A DNA stretch of 64,000 nt. It comes from Saccharothrix espanaensis DSM 44229. GTDB taxonomy: Bacteria > Actinomycetota > Actinomycetes > Mycobacteriales > Pseudonocardiaceae. Shown one piece after another: positions 24,311 through 30,814 of the stretch. Position 1 is the stretch's first letter, and each line of letters opens with the position of its first letter. Under the pieces are notes generated by a model. That model ran no database searches. It was not told the DNA's origin and was given only the letters and a program-made list of their open reading frames with translations. The position numbers were made by a program, and so were the translations under genes. The stretch is from positions 8,939,501-9,003,500 of the forward strand of contig NC_019673.1 in NCBI RefSeq assembly GCF_000328705.1, written 5' to 3'.

Positions 24311-25771
24311 TCAGGCGACGGGCATGGTGGCGTCGGCTTCGCCGGTCAGGGTGGTGCCGTTGACGGACGCGGCTACCAGGCCCAGGCGGCGGACGGCTTC
24401 GCGCAGGACGTCGGCCGGCAGGACGTACGGGAGGCGCAGCCAGCGTTCGAAGCCGCCGTGTGCTCCGAAGCGGGCCCCCGGAGCCAGGCGGATCCCGTGG
24501 TTCTGGGCCACGACCGCGACTCGCGTGCTGATCGGCGCGTCGAGTTCGCACCACACGCTCAGCCCTCCCGCCGGTCGCCGGAACCGCCACTGTGGACAGT
24601 GCTCCCGCAACCCGGCCATCAGCACGTCCCGCTGCGTCGCCAGCAGCGCCCGCCGGCCCGCGAGTGCCGCGTTCGGGTCGGCCATCAGGTCCGCCAGCAC
24701 CATCTGCTCGACCACCGCCGACCCCAGGTCCAGCGCGGTCCGGGTGGACACCAGGCGGTGCACGACCTCGGGTGTCGCCCGGATCCAGCCGATCCGCAGG
24801 CCGCCCCAGTACGCCTTGCTCGCCGAGCCCAGGGTGACCACCAGGTCTTCCGCGTACGACGCCATCGGCGGCGGCCCGTCGAGCGGGTCGCCGTCCAGGT
24901 CCAGTTCCACCACGGTCTCGTCGATCACCAGCGGGGTGCGCGCCCGCCGCGCGATGTCGGCCAGTTCCGCGCGGCCTTCCGCGTCGAGCCGGTGCGCGGT
25001 GGGGTTGTGGAAGTCGAGCACCAGGTACGCCATCCTCGGCGCGGCCTGGCGGAACGCCGCCGCGATGCCGGCCAGGTCCCACCCGGTCCGGGTCATGGCG
25101 ACCGGCACCGGGATGGCGGACACGGCCTTGATCGCGTCCAGCGCGTTCGGGTAGCTGGGCTGCTCGACCAGCACCCGGTCGCCGGGTCCGGTGAGCAGCC
25201 GCAGCGCGAGGGCGAGGGCGTGCTGCGCCCCGCTGGTGATCACGATCTGGTCCGGTGACGTCGGCAGCCCGCGCGCCTCGTACCGGGCGGCGATCCGGCG
25301 GCGCAGTTCGGGCAGGCCGTGTTCGTAGTACCCGTGGTCCACGAGCTGCTCGGGCAGCCGCAGCCGGACCGAGTCGAACGCGGCGAGCATGCCGGGGATG
25401 GCGGGCGGCGCGGCGCGGGCGAAGTCGACCATGCTCTGCCCGACCAGCGGGGTGTCCGGCACGATGCCGAGCGACCCGGTGGGCAGGCTGATCCACGACC
25501 CGGCGCCGCGCCTGCTGGCGACGAGCCCCTCGGAGCGCAGCTGGTCCAGCGCCGCGGTGATCATGGTCCGGCTGACGGGCAGCGCGTCGGCCATCTCGCG
25601 CTCGGCGGGCAGGCGGGTGCCGGCGGGCAGCCGGCCGTCCAGGACGAGCATCCGGATCGCGGCGGCCAGGTCCGCGGAGCCCTGGCGGGCGCCGCGGCGT
25701 CGCCACTCGCCGAGCAGGCGGGCGAGCCGGAATCCGGATATACGTCCACCTGGTGGGACGTCGTGGTTCAT
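24311..25771 (-). CDS. MocR-type (GntR-HTH/aminotransferase) regulator
   Basis: 486 residues. A GntR winged helix (about 30-100, LPAEREMADALPVSRTMITAALDQL) is fused to a fold-type I aminotransferase domain (about 120-475). PLP Lys is in SASKAYWGG (about 316), with NPTAHR and DETVVELDL also present. MocR proteins use PLP to sense metabolites; PdxR is the best known. It is divergent from a YczE membrane protein, a pairing seen repeatedly, so it likely regulates that gene and itself. Confidence 0.9.
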   Translation of the reverse strand: MNHDVPPGGRISGFRLARLLGEWRRRGARQGSADLAAAIRMLVLDGRLPAGTRLPAEREMADALPVSRTMITAALDQLRSEGLVASRRGAGSWISLPTGSLGIVPDTPLVGQSMVDFARAAPPAIPGMLAAFDSVRLRLPEQLVDHGYYEHGLPELRRRIAARYEARGLPTSPDQIVITSGAQHALALALRLLTGPGDRVLVEQPSYPNALDAIKAVSAIPVPVAMTRTGWDLAGIAAAFRQAAPRMAYLVLDFHNPTAHRLDAEGRAELADIARRARTPLVIDETVVELDLDGDPLDGPPPMASYAEDLVVTLGSASKAYWGGLRIGWIRATPEVVHRLVSTRTALDLGSAVVEQMVLADLMADPNAALAGRRALLATQRDVLMAGLREHCPQWRFRRPAGGLSVWCELDAPISTRVAVVAQNHGIRLAPGARFGAHGGFERWLRLPYVLPADVLREAVRRLGLVAASVNGTTLTGEADATMPVA

Positions 25772-25774
25772 AAG

Positions 25775-25813
25775 GCCAATTATTCAACTTTGGCTCTGGA
25801 AAACAAAGCCAAT
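25775..25813. promoter_or_regulatory. Candidate MocR operator (GCCAA repeats)
   Basis: GCCAAT (25775-25780), inverted TTGGC (25790-25794) and GCCAAT (25808-25813) fill the 53-bp divergent gap. MocR regulators typically need direct plus inverted half-sites. This short stretch is also markedly AT-rich for the region. Confidence 0.55.
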
Positions 25814-25824
25814 CCGGGCGGACG

Positions 25825-26463
25825 ATGGGCCACATGCTCGCAGCGCTCACCCAGGTCCCCGTCTCCGTGTCACCCGTCCGCCGCGTCCCGCAGCTCGTGG
25901 CGGGGCTCTGGCTCTACGGCACGAGCATGGCGCTGCAAATCCGCGCGACGCTCGGCCTGGACCCCTGGGACGTGCTGCACGAGGGCCTGACCAAGCGCAC
26001 CGGCTTGAGCTTCGGCACGATCACGATCCTCGTCGGCGCACTGGTCCTGCTCTGCTGGATCCCGCTCAGACAACGGCCCGGTGTGGGCACGATCGCGAAC
26101 GTCTTCCTGATCGGCGTCGCCGTGGACGTGACGCTCGCGTTCCTGCCCACCCCGTCGGACCTGGTGGTCCGCATCGTGTTCCTGGTCTCGGGCATCGTGC
26201 TCAACGGCCTGGCCGCCGCCGTCTACATCGGCGCGCGCCTCGGTCCCGGCCCGCGCGACGGCCTGACCACGGGTTTCTGCGCGCGGACCGGCACCTCGCT
26301 GCGCCTGGTGCGGACGGTGGTGGAACTCACCGTGCTGGCGGGCGGCTGGCTGCTGGGCGGCACGATCGGCGTCGGCACGGTCCTGTACGCGTTGTCGATC
26401 GGGCCGCTGACCCAGGCGTTCCTGCCGCTGGTCACCTGGGCGGGTTCGCGACCCGCTTCCTGA
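25825..26463 (+). CDS. YczE-family integral membrane protein
   Basis: 212 residues with five or six hydrophobic helices. The conserved LGLDPWDVLHEGL (about 43-55) and GPRDGL (about 139) motifs mark the YczE/YitT group. Its role is unknown; it is often regulated by a divergent MocR. The 3' end overlaps the Clp-N gene on the other strand by 32 bp. Confidence 0.85.
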   Translation: MGHMLAALTQVPVSVSPVRRVPQLVAGLWLYGTSMALQIRATLGLDPWDVLHEGLTKRTGLSFGTITILVGALVLLCWIPLRQRPGVGTIANVFLIGVAVDVTLAFLPTPSDLVVRIVFLVSGIVLNGLAAAVYIGARLGPGPRDGLTTGFCARTGTSLRLVRTVVELTVLAGGWLLGGTIGVGTVLYALSIGPLTQAFLPLVTWAGSRPAS

Positions 26464-26965
26464 CCTCCGGGTACCGCACGCCCCGGGCCGCCAGCACCTC
26501 GGCCGGCAGCCCGTTCGCCGACAGCAGCGCCAGCACCAGGTGTTCCTTGCCGAGGGTCCCGTGGCCGAGGTCACGGGCTTCGGCGAGGCCGCGCACCAAC
26601 GTCTGCTTGGCCGCCGCGTTGAACGGCAGGTGCCCCCCGAACGGCCACCGCTTGCGCTTGGCGCCGCCGGCCAGCGCGCCTTCGCCGAACGACCGCTCGA
26701 CCGACGCGACGATCTCGTCCACGTCGATCCCCAGCCCGCGCAACGCCTCCGCGTCGGCGGAGCTGAGCCCGCCCTTGCGCCGGGCGTCGCGCAACGCGGT
26801 CTCGACCGCGTCGCGGGGCACGTCGAACGAGGCGAGAACCGGCGTGTCGAGCAGGGCGAGCAGCAGGTGCTCGGGCCCGATCTCGCCGGCGGACGCGTTC
26901 TGCGCCTCCTTGACCGCGTCGTGCACGGCCTGCCGGGCGTCCTTGGTAAACCGTTCGGCGATCAT
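26432..26965 (-). CDS. Stand-alone double Clp-N domain protein (ClpC2-like)
   Basis: 177 residues. Two Clp-N repeats are visible: about 1-65 (ERFTKDARQAVHDAVKEAQ, GPEHLLLALL) and about 112-170 (NAAAKQTLVRGLAEARDLGH, KEHLVLALL). There is no ATPase domain. In mycobacteria, ClpC2 (Rv2667) has an N-terminal DNA-binding part and a Clp-N domain that sequesters ClpC1-targeting antibiotics. Here the Clp-N part is a separate gene whose ATG overlaps the stop of a 70-residue HTH gene. A role as ClpC1 decoy or adaptor is inferred. Confidence 0.85.
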   Translation of the reverse strand: MIAERFTKDARQAVHDAVKEAQNASAGEIGPEHLLLALLDTPVLASFDVPRDAVETALRDARRKGGLSSADAEALRGLGIDVDEIVASVERSFGEGALAGGAKRKRWPFGGHLPFNAAAKQTLVRGLAEARDLGHGTLGKEHLVLALLSANGLPAEVLAARGVRYPEVRKRVANPPR

Positions 26966-27174
26966 CGGCTTCCCCCGTGCTTCTTGTGGACGGCCTGTCG
27001 GCTCACGCCGAGTTCCGCCGCGATCTCCTGCCAGGACCAGCCCCGGACGCGGGCGTTGCGCACCTGGACCGCTTCGAGCTGTTCGAGCAGCCTGCGCAAC
27101 GCGCTGACCGCCCGCAGCCCGACCCGGGGGTCCTGGTCGCCCGCCGCCGAGGCGAGTTCGGTTGCCTCCGTCAT
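26962..27174 (-). CDS. Small HTH DNA-binding protein coupled to Clp-N gene
   Basis: 70 residues from the ATG at 27174; a TTG at 27210 would extend it into the operator. The C-terminal half is a clear helix-turn-helix (RGWSWQEIAAELGVSRQAVHKK). Together with the Clp-N protein it adds up to about 247 residues, the length of ClpC2, so the two look like a split ClpC2. The duplicated palindromes directly upstream are its likely operators. Confidence 0.8.
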   Translation of the reverse strand: MTEATELASAAGDQDPRVGLRAVSALRRLLEQLEAVQVRNARVRGWSWQEIAAELGVSRQAVHKKHGGSR

Positions 27175-27177
27175 GGC

Positions 27178-27221
27178 GTCAACTCTGGTTGACAAACCCG
27201 AAGTTGTCAACCCACGTTGAC
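27178..27221. promoter_or_regulatory. Tandem operators GTCAAC-N4-GTTGAC
   Basis: Two copies of the same palindrome, at 27178-27193 and 27206-27221, have centres 28 bp apart. Their inner half-sites also form a perfect GTTGACAA/TTGTCAAC dyad (27188-27211). They fill the gap between the HTH start (27174) and the PP2C-like gene (27238), so both genes may be under one repressor. Confidence 0.75.
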
Positions 27222-27237
27222 GCTAGGCTCGAAGTCG

Positions 27238-27978
27238 ATGCCCGAGATCACCACCGCCGAGCGCGCCGGGGTCGGCTTGGACGGCGCGCCGAGGCCCACC
27301 GAAGACCGGATCGTCGTGCTGGAGCACGCGGTCGTCCTCCTCGACGGCGCGACCTCGCCCACCCCGAGGGAGCGCGACGGCGGCTGGCACTCCGCGCACC
27401 TCGCCGCGCTGCTGCTCGACGGCGGGCTGCGCGGCGACCTGGCCGACGACCTGGCCGACGCCATCGCCCGGCTCGCCGCCGCGCACGACCTGACCCCCGG
27501 CGACGCGCCGTCGTCCACGGTCGCCATCGTGCGCTGGACCGACGACACCGTCGACGCGCTGGTGCTCGCGGACAGTCCAGTGGTCGTGTTCGGGGCGAAG
27601 ACCGAAGTCGTGTCGGACGACCGGCTGCGGAACCTGCGCGGAAAAGTCACCGAGATCACCCGCTGGCGCAACCGCGAGGGCGGGTTCTGGGTCGCCGAGG
27701 CCGACCCGGCCGCCGCGCACCGGGCGGTCCGCCGGTCCTGGCCGCGTGACGAGGTGCACACCGTCCTGATGGCGACCGACGGCGTTTCGTGCGGGGTGGA
27801 CGACTACGGACTCTTCCCGGATTGGCAGTCAGTGGTGGACATCACGTTCGCAAAAGGACCCGAGGCGGTGCTCGACGCGGTCCGGGAAGCCGAGGCGAAT
27901 GACCCGGAACGGGTCCGGTGGCGGCGGTCGAAAGTGCACGACGACCAGGCGCTGGCGGTGCTGCGATTCGACCGGTGA
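27238..27978 (+). CDS. PP2C-like protein phosphatase domain protein
   Basis: 246 residues. The metal-binding framework of PP2C is recognisable: NEDR-type PTEDRIVVLEHAVVLLDGAT near residue 20-40, the SSTVAIVRW strand, LMATDGVSCG (about 180-190) and the final HDDQALAVLRF. It is shorter than typical SpoIIE/PP2C enzymes. Such proteins dephosphorylate Ser/Thr; the substrate is unknown. The divergent Clp-N pair and shared operators suggest joint regulation. Confidence 0.75.
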   Translation: MPEITTAERAGVGLDGAPRPTEDRIVVLEHAVVLLDGATSPTPRERDGGWHSAHLAALLLDGGLRGDLADDLADAIARLAAAHDLTPGDAPSSTVAIVRWTDDTVDALVLADSPVVVFGAKTEVVSDDRLRNLRGKVTEITRWRNREGGFWVAEADPAAAHRAVRRSWPRDEVHTVLMATDGVSCGVDDYGLFPDWQSVVDITFAKGPEAVLDAVREAEANDPERVRWRRSKVHDDQALAVLRFDR

Positions 27979-27985
27979 AAAGCAG

Positions 27986-28017
27986 AAAAGCCACACAAGG
28001 TTCCTTGTGCGGCTTTT
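27986..28017. terminator. Bidirectional intrinsic terminator
   Basis: AAAAGCC-A-CACAAGG / CCTTGTG-C-GGCTTTT forms a 15-pair stem with a single mismatch and a 2-nt loop, with A/T tracts at both ends. It serves the PP2C-like gene on the + strand and the tRNA operon on the - strand. Confidence 0.85.
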
Positions 28018-28025
28018 CCGTGAGC

Positions 28026-28102
28026 TGGTGGCCAGGGGCGGGGTCGAACCGCCGACCTACCGCTTTTCAGGCGGTCGCTCGTACCAACTGAGCTACCTGG
28101 CC
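28026..28102 (-). tRNA. tRNA-Phe (GAA)
   Basis: Read on the - strand: acceptor GGCCAGG pairs with CCTGGCC, anticodon stem ACCGC/GCGGT, loop CTGAAAA gives anticodon GAA. TTCGACC is in the T-loop. Discriminator A is followed by an encoded CCA (28026-28028). Last of the Glu-Asp-Phe transcript. Confidence 0.95.
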
Positions 28103-28137
28103 AGGTAGCGGCCCGGCCGTGCAGCCGAACAGCCTTG

Positions 28138-28211
28138 CGACCCAGACGGGACTCGAACCCGCGACCTTCGCCGTGACAGGGCGACGCGCTAACCAACTGC
28201 GCCACTGGGCC
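28138..28211 (-). tRNA. tRNA-Asp (GTC)
   Basis: Acceptor GGCCCAG pairs with CTGGGTC; anticodon loop CTGTCAC gives GTC; T-loop GTTCGAGTC; discriminator G as expected for Asp. CCA is not encoded. Confidence 0.95.
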
Positions 28212-28239
28212 TTGCTTACTGCGGTATTACCGTACTACG

Positions 28240-28312
28240 TGCCCCCAACGGGATTCGAACCCGCGCTACCGCCTTGAAAGGGCGGGGTCCTAGGCCGCTA
28301 GACGATGGGGAC
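28240..28312 (-). tRNA. tRNA-Glu (TTC)
   Basis: Acceptor GTCCCCA pairs with TGGGGGC (one T-G); anticodon loop CTTTCAA gives TTC; T-loop GTTCGAATC; discriminator A. CCA is not encoded. First tRNA of the operon. Confidence 0.95.
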
Positions 28313-28826
28313 CCAGTTCCTCCAGCAGCCTCTCGGGCCACCTTCTTCCCAGGCCCTCCACGCTGTCCGGTGGAAGCATCGTAAGCATAGGGCACGGGTG
28401 CCATCTACTCCAAAACGGGGGGTGCCCGACGTTGTTGACCTGCGATTCCTTCCCCGTTCAGGCCGGCCCGCAGCCGCCGGACCGGCCGCGAACGCGCCCC
28501 GCGCGGCCTCCGGACCGGCCGTGAACCCGGCCCGCGCGGCCTCCGGCAAGCATGTCGAGCGCCTCAGCGGACCACTCGTCGGACCACTCGTCGGCCGAGG
28601 CTTGTCCCGCTGCGCCAGATCGTCCCGCCGCACAGAGCACAGGACGTACCCGAGGCGCGCGGGCCCGGAAGACGCAAATCCTCCGGTCAAACCCGGAGCG
28701 GCCGATCAGGGACGCGACGGCGGCGTGCTCACGGGCGGTGAGTTCGGCCGAGACCCGAATCGCCCCACCCGACCGGACCAGGGGTTCTGTTGACGTCGCA
28801 GCGGCGGAAACCGTCCCATAACACCG
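28313..28826. other. 514-bp gap upstream of the tRNA operon
   Basis: Apart from the tRNA promoter no gene is supported. It holds an imperfect 33-bp duplication around CCCGCGCGGCCTCCGG (28495-28555) and a 12-bp repeat GGACCACTCGTC (28568-28593). Frames open across these repeats have repeat-driven composition. Confidence 0.6.
28384..28413 (-). promoter_or_regulatory. Promoter of the tRNA Glu-Asp-Phe operon
   Basis: On the - strand, TTGGAG (28413-28408) and TATGCT (28389-28384) are 18 bp apart, about 70 bp upstream of the tRNA-Glu 5' end. This is the only sigma-70-like pair seen in the leader. Confidence 0.6.
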
Positions 28827-29462
28827 TCATAAAACGTCTGGGGCAGCGAACATCCGCTCTGCGGCGGCGCACCACTCCTCCGTGGTGAGCCCCGGCAGCA
28901 AGAACCGCCAGATCTCGCGCATCCGCTCCGGGTAATCCGCGCACCGGGAGGTCGCGGTCGAGATCAACCGGGCTCCCAGGGCCGCGGCGGTCACCGCGCG
29001 GGCCGCCGACTCCGGGTCGACGCCGGGCCGCAACTGGCCCTCGTCGCGGGCCGCGAACAGCAGGTCGGCGAGGACCTTCTCCCAGCGCAGGTGCGCGCTC
29101 GCCAGGCCCGGGTAGCCCAGTTCGCGGTCGGCGGCCAGCCGCACGCCGGCCCGCAGCACGACGTCGCGGGACAGCAGCACCACGGCCTCGTCGAACATCC
29201 CGACCATGGTCCGCAGCGGGTCCAGCCCCCGGCCCAGCCAGGCGCGCGCCAGCACCGGCCACGCGTCGTCCTGCACCTGGACGATGGTGGAGGCCAGCGC
29301 CTGCTTGGACGTGAAGTGGAAGTAGAACGCGCCCTTGGTCACGCCGCTGCGGTCCAGGATCACGCTCAGCGGCGCGCCCTCGTACCCCAGTCGGTCGAAC
29401 TCCTCGGCCGCGGCCCGGAGGATCGCCTCACGGGTGGCCTGCGCGCGGTGCTGCTGCGGCAT
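28827..29462 (-). CDS. TetR-family gamma-butyrolactone-receptor-like regulator (ScbR/ArpA type)
   Basis: 211 residues from the ATG at 29462; the upstream extension crosses operator sequences. The HTH reads REAILRAAAEEFDRLGYEGA, then SVILDRSGVTKGAFYFHFTSK, the characteristic pattern of ArpA/ScbR autoregulator receptors. The ligand domain has the expected length and Trp residues. These proteins repress antibiotic and differentiation genes until a butyrolactone-type signal binds. An ARE-like element sits upstream. No butyrolactone synthase (AfsA type) is in the window. Confidence 0.82.
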   Translation of the reverse strand: MPQQHRAQATREAILRAAAEEFDRLGYEGAPLSVILDRSGVTKGAFYFHFTSKQALASTIVQVQDDAWPVLARAWLGRGLDPLRTMVGMFDEAVVLLSRDVVLRAGVRLAADRELGYPGLASAHLRWEKVLADLLFAARDEGQLRPGVDPESAARAVTAAALGARLISTATSRCADYPERMREIWRFLLPGLTTEEWCAAAERMFAAPDVL

Positions 29463-29535
29463 CACGGCTCCGGGCTGGTGTGCGGTCGATGCGCCGCCCA
29501 GCCTTCGCGCCCGCGCGTCGCCGCGCAAGGACCCG

Positions 29536-29562
29536 GACCGGACGGAAATGTGCCGTCCGGTC
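29536..29562. promoter_or_regulatory. 10-bp perfect inverted repeat upstream of the TetR gene
   Basis: GACCGGACGG (29536-29545) and CCGTCCGGTC (29553-29562) flank a 7-nt spacer, 74 bp upstream of the regulator ATG. It may be a second operator or a leader hairpin. Confidence 0.5.
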
Positions 29563-29572
29563 ATTGCCCCGA

Positions 29573-29592
29573 AACAGACCGCTCGGTAGGTT
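29573..29592. promoter_or_regulatory. ARE-like autoregulator element
   Basis: AAC-N2-ACCG-N2-CGGT-N2-GTT is a symmetrical 20-bp site that agrees with the ACCG/CGGT core of autoregulatory elements bound by butyrolactone receptors. It lies 111 bp upstream of the receptor gene. Confidence 0.6.
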
Positions 29593-29599
29593 CCGAAGT

Positions 29600-29646
29600 G
29601 GCCCACCCGAGACGCGCCTCCGGGGGGTGCGCGTCTCGGATGGGCC
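29600..29646 (-). terminator. 18-bp hairpin terminator
   Basis: The arms 29600-29617 and 29629-29646 pair over 18 bp with one mismatch around an 11-nt loop. It follows the small gene at 29662-29904 and separates it from the TetR promoter. Confidence 0.75.
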
Positions 29647-29661
29647 GCTCACCTGGCGCTC

Positions 29662-29904
29662 CTACCGTTGAACGGGTGGTGTGCCCCCGTCCTCACCCGG
29701 TGACAGCCCGAGCATGTCGAGCAGCAGCCGGCAGTCCTCGGCGCTGGTCGCGCCGCGGGCCACGGACAGCCGCGCGCGGTGGACCTGGTCGTCCGAGATC
29801 CGCGATGGTTCACCGGTCCGCTGCACGGGCACCCCACCGCCCGGCCTGGACATGACGTCGTCCTGGTTCCACAGGAACTGACGTACTTCAAGAGACCCGC
29901 TCAT
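29662..29904 (-). CDS. Small conserved-looking hypothetical protein
   Basis: 80 residues from the ATG at 29904, with GGGGAGG 5 nt upstream. The sequence starts MSGSLEVRQFLWNQDDV and ends with a helix SAEDCRLLLDMLGL. It is hydrophilic, with one Cys and no membrane helix. The good RBS, dedicated terminator and codon pattern support a real gene. I do not recognise the family. Its position directly upstream of the butyrolactone-receptor gene suggests it may be a target. Confidence 0.6.
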   Translation of the reverse strand: MSGSLEVRQFLWNQDDVMSRPGGGVPVQRTGEPSRISDDQVHRARLSVARGATSAEDCRLLLDMLGLSPGEDGGTPPVQR

Positions 29905-30069
29905 GACGCCTCCCCGACTTGAGGTTGGCGCGAGGCTAAGCGAGCCCGTCGAACCACCGCAGCCCCCCGCAGAGTGATTCCAAGGCAACGCAGTGTCACT
30001 TTCCGTGTAGACGACCTGGTGTCAAGCAGCCCGTGATGTGCTTGGCGCGAACAACGAGAGGGTGGACCC

Positions 30070-30561
30070 ATGACCGACCCGGACTCCCGTCCGCAGCCCG
30101 CCGAGTCCCCCCGGGACGCATCCGCCGACCGCGCCGAGGCGGCACCGGCCGCCGACCCGCGGCCCGGAACCCCGGCCGACGCCACCACCGGCCCGACGGC
30201 CGTCCCGCACCCGGACCCCGCGCCCGAACCCGCGCCCGGCGACACCACCGAGCCCGCCGCCGACGCCACCGCCGACGCCACTGCGAGCACGACCGAGGGC
30301 ACGACCGAGGGCACTGCGGCCGACACGCCGACCGACGCCGCCGACGCTCCCGGGCGGCCCGGCGCGGTCCCCCCGGTCGACCCGCAGCTGCTGTTCGGCA
30401 ACCTGTCGCTGGCGTCGATCGAGGCGGACATCGACGCGATGATGAACGACAAGATGACCGAGCTGGACGGCATGCTGGCGGGCCTGGAGGAGCTGGTCGT
30501 GCGGCTGGAGGGCGAGATCACCTCGCTGGAGGTCCCGCCGGACGATAGCCCTACCCCCTAG
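30070..30561 (+). CDS. Acidic disordered protein with C-terminal coiled coil
   Basis: 163 residues. Residues 1-100 are Pro/Ala/Thr/Asp/Glu low complexity (TTEGTTEGTAAD repeats). Residues 105-155 form an amphipathic helix (LASIEADIDAMMNDKMTELDGM then GLEELVVRLEGEI), probably a coiled coil. RBS GAGGGTGG is 6 nt upstream. Its TAG stop lies inside the CsoR-type operator of the copper operon. No known family. Confidence 0.65.
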   Translation: MTDPDSRPQPAESPRDASADRAEAAPAADPRPGTPADATTGPTAVPHPDPAPEPAPGDTTEPAADATADATASTTEGTTEGTAADTPTDAADAPGRPGAVPPVDPQLLFGNLSLASIEADIDAMMNDKMTELDGMLAGLEELVVRLEGEITSLEVPPDDSPTP

Positions 30562-30567
30562 GGGTAT
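30553..30567 (+). promoter_or_regulatory. CsoR-type copper operator
   Basis: A CCCCTAGGGG palindrome (30555-30564) flanked by TA and TA(T) matches the G/C-tract dyads bound by CsoR repressors upstream of copper genes. It is 38 bp before copZ. No csoR gene is in the window. Confidence 0.65.
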
Positions 30568-30604
30568 CATCGGTGGCGGCCGCACCTAGAGGAACGAGGG
30601 GCTC

Positions 30605-30814
30605 ATGTCCGTCACCACCACCTACACCGTCAACGGCATGACCTGCGGGCACTGCGCGAGTTCGGTCACCGAGGAGCTGACCGCGGTGGCCGGCGTGACC
30701 GGGGTCGACGTGCAGCTCGCGACCGGCGCGGTCACCGTGACCAGCACCCGCGAGCTGACCGCCGACGAGGTCGGCGCGGCGGTCACCGAGGCGGGCTACG
30801 AGCTGGTCGGCTGA
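30605..30814 (+). CDS. copZ: Copper chaperone (CopZ-like HMA domain)
   Basis: 69 residues, a single heavy-metal-associated domain with the metal site GMTCGHCASSV at about 10-20. The fold is beta-alpha-beta-beta-alpha-beta as usual. It carries Cu(I) to CopA. The stop overlaps the copA ATG (TGATG), so the two are coupled. Confidence 0.92.
   Translation: MSVTTTYTVNGMTCGHCASSVTEELTAVAGVTGVDVQLATGAVTVTSTRELTADEVGAAVTEAGYELVG

Noticed and set aside
23563-25154. Open frames across 23.5-25.1 kb on the + strand
   Set aside because: Pro/Ala/Arg/His low complexity driven by tandem repeats, running into the antisense of the MocR gene.
28026-28312. Glu-Asp-Phe tRNA cluster as integration site
   Set aside because: No integrase, relic or repeated tRNA end was found nearby; the cluster and its terminator look intact.
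28305-28793. 162-codon frame upstream of the tRNA operon
   Set aside because: It starts inside tRNA-Glu and is made of duplicated GC-rich repeats; no RBS.
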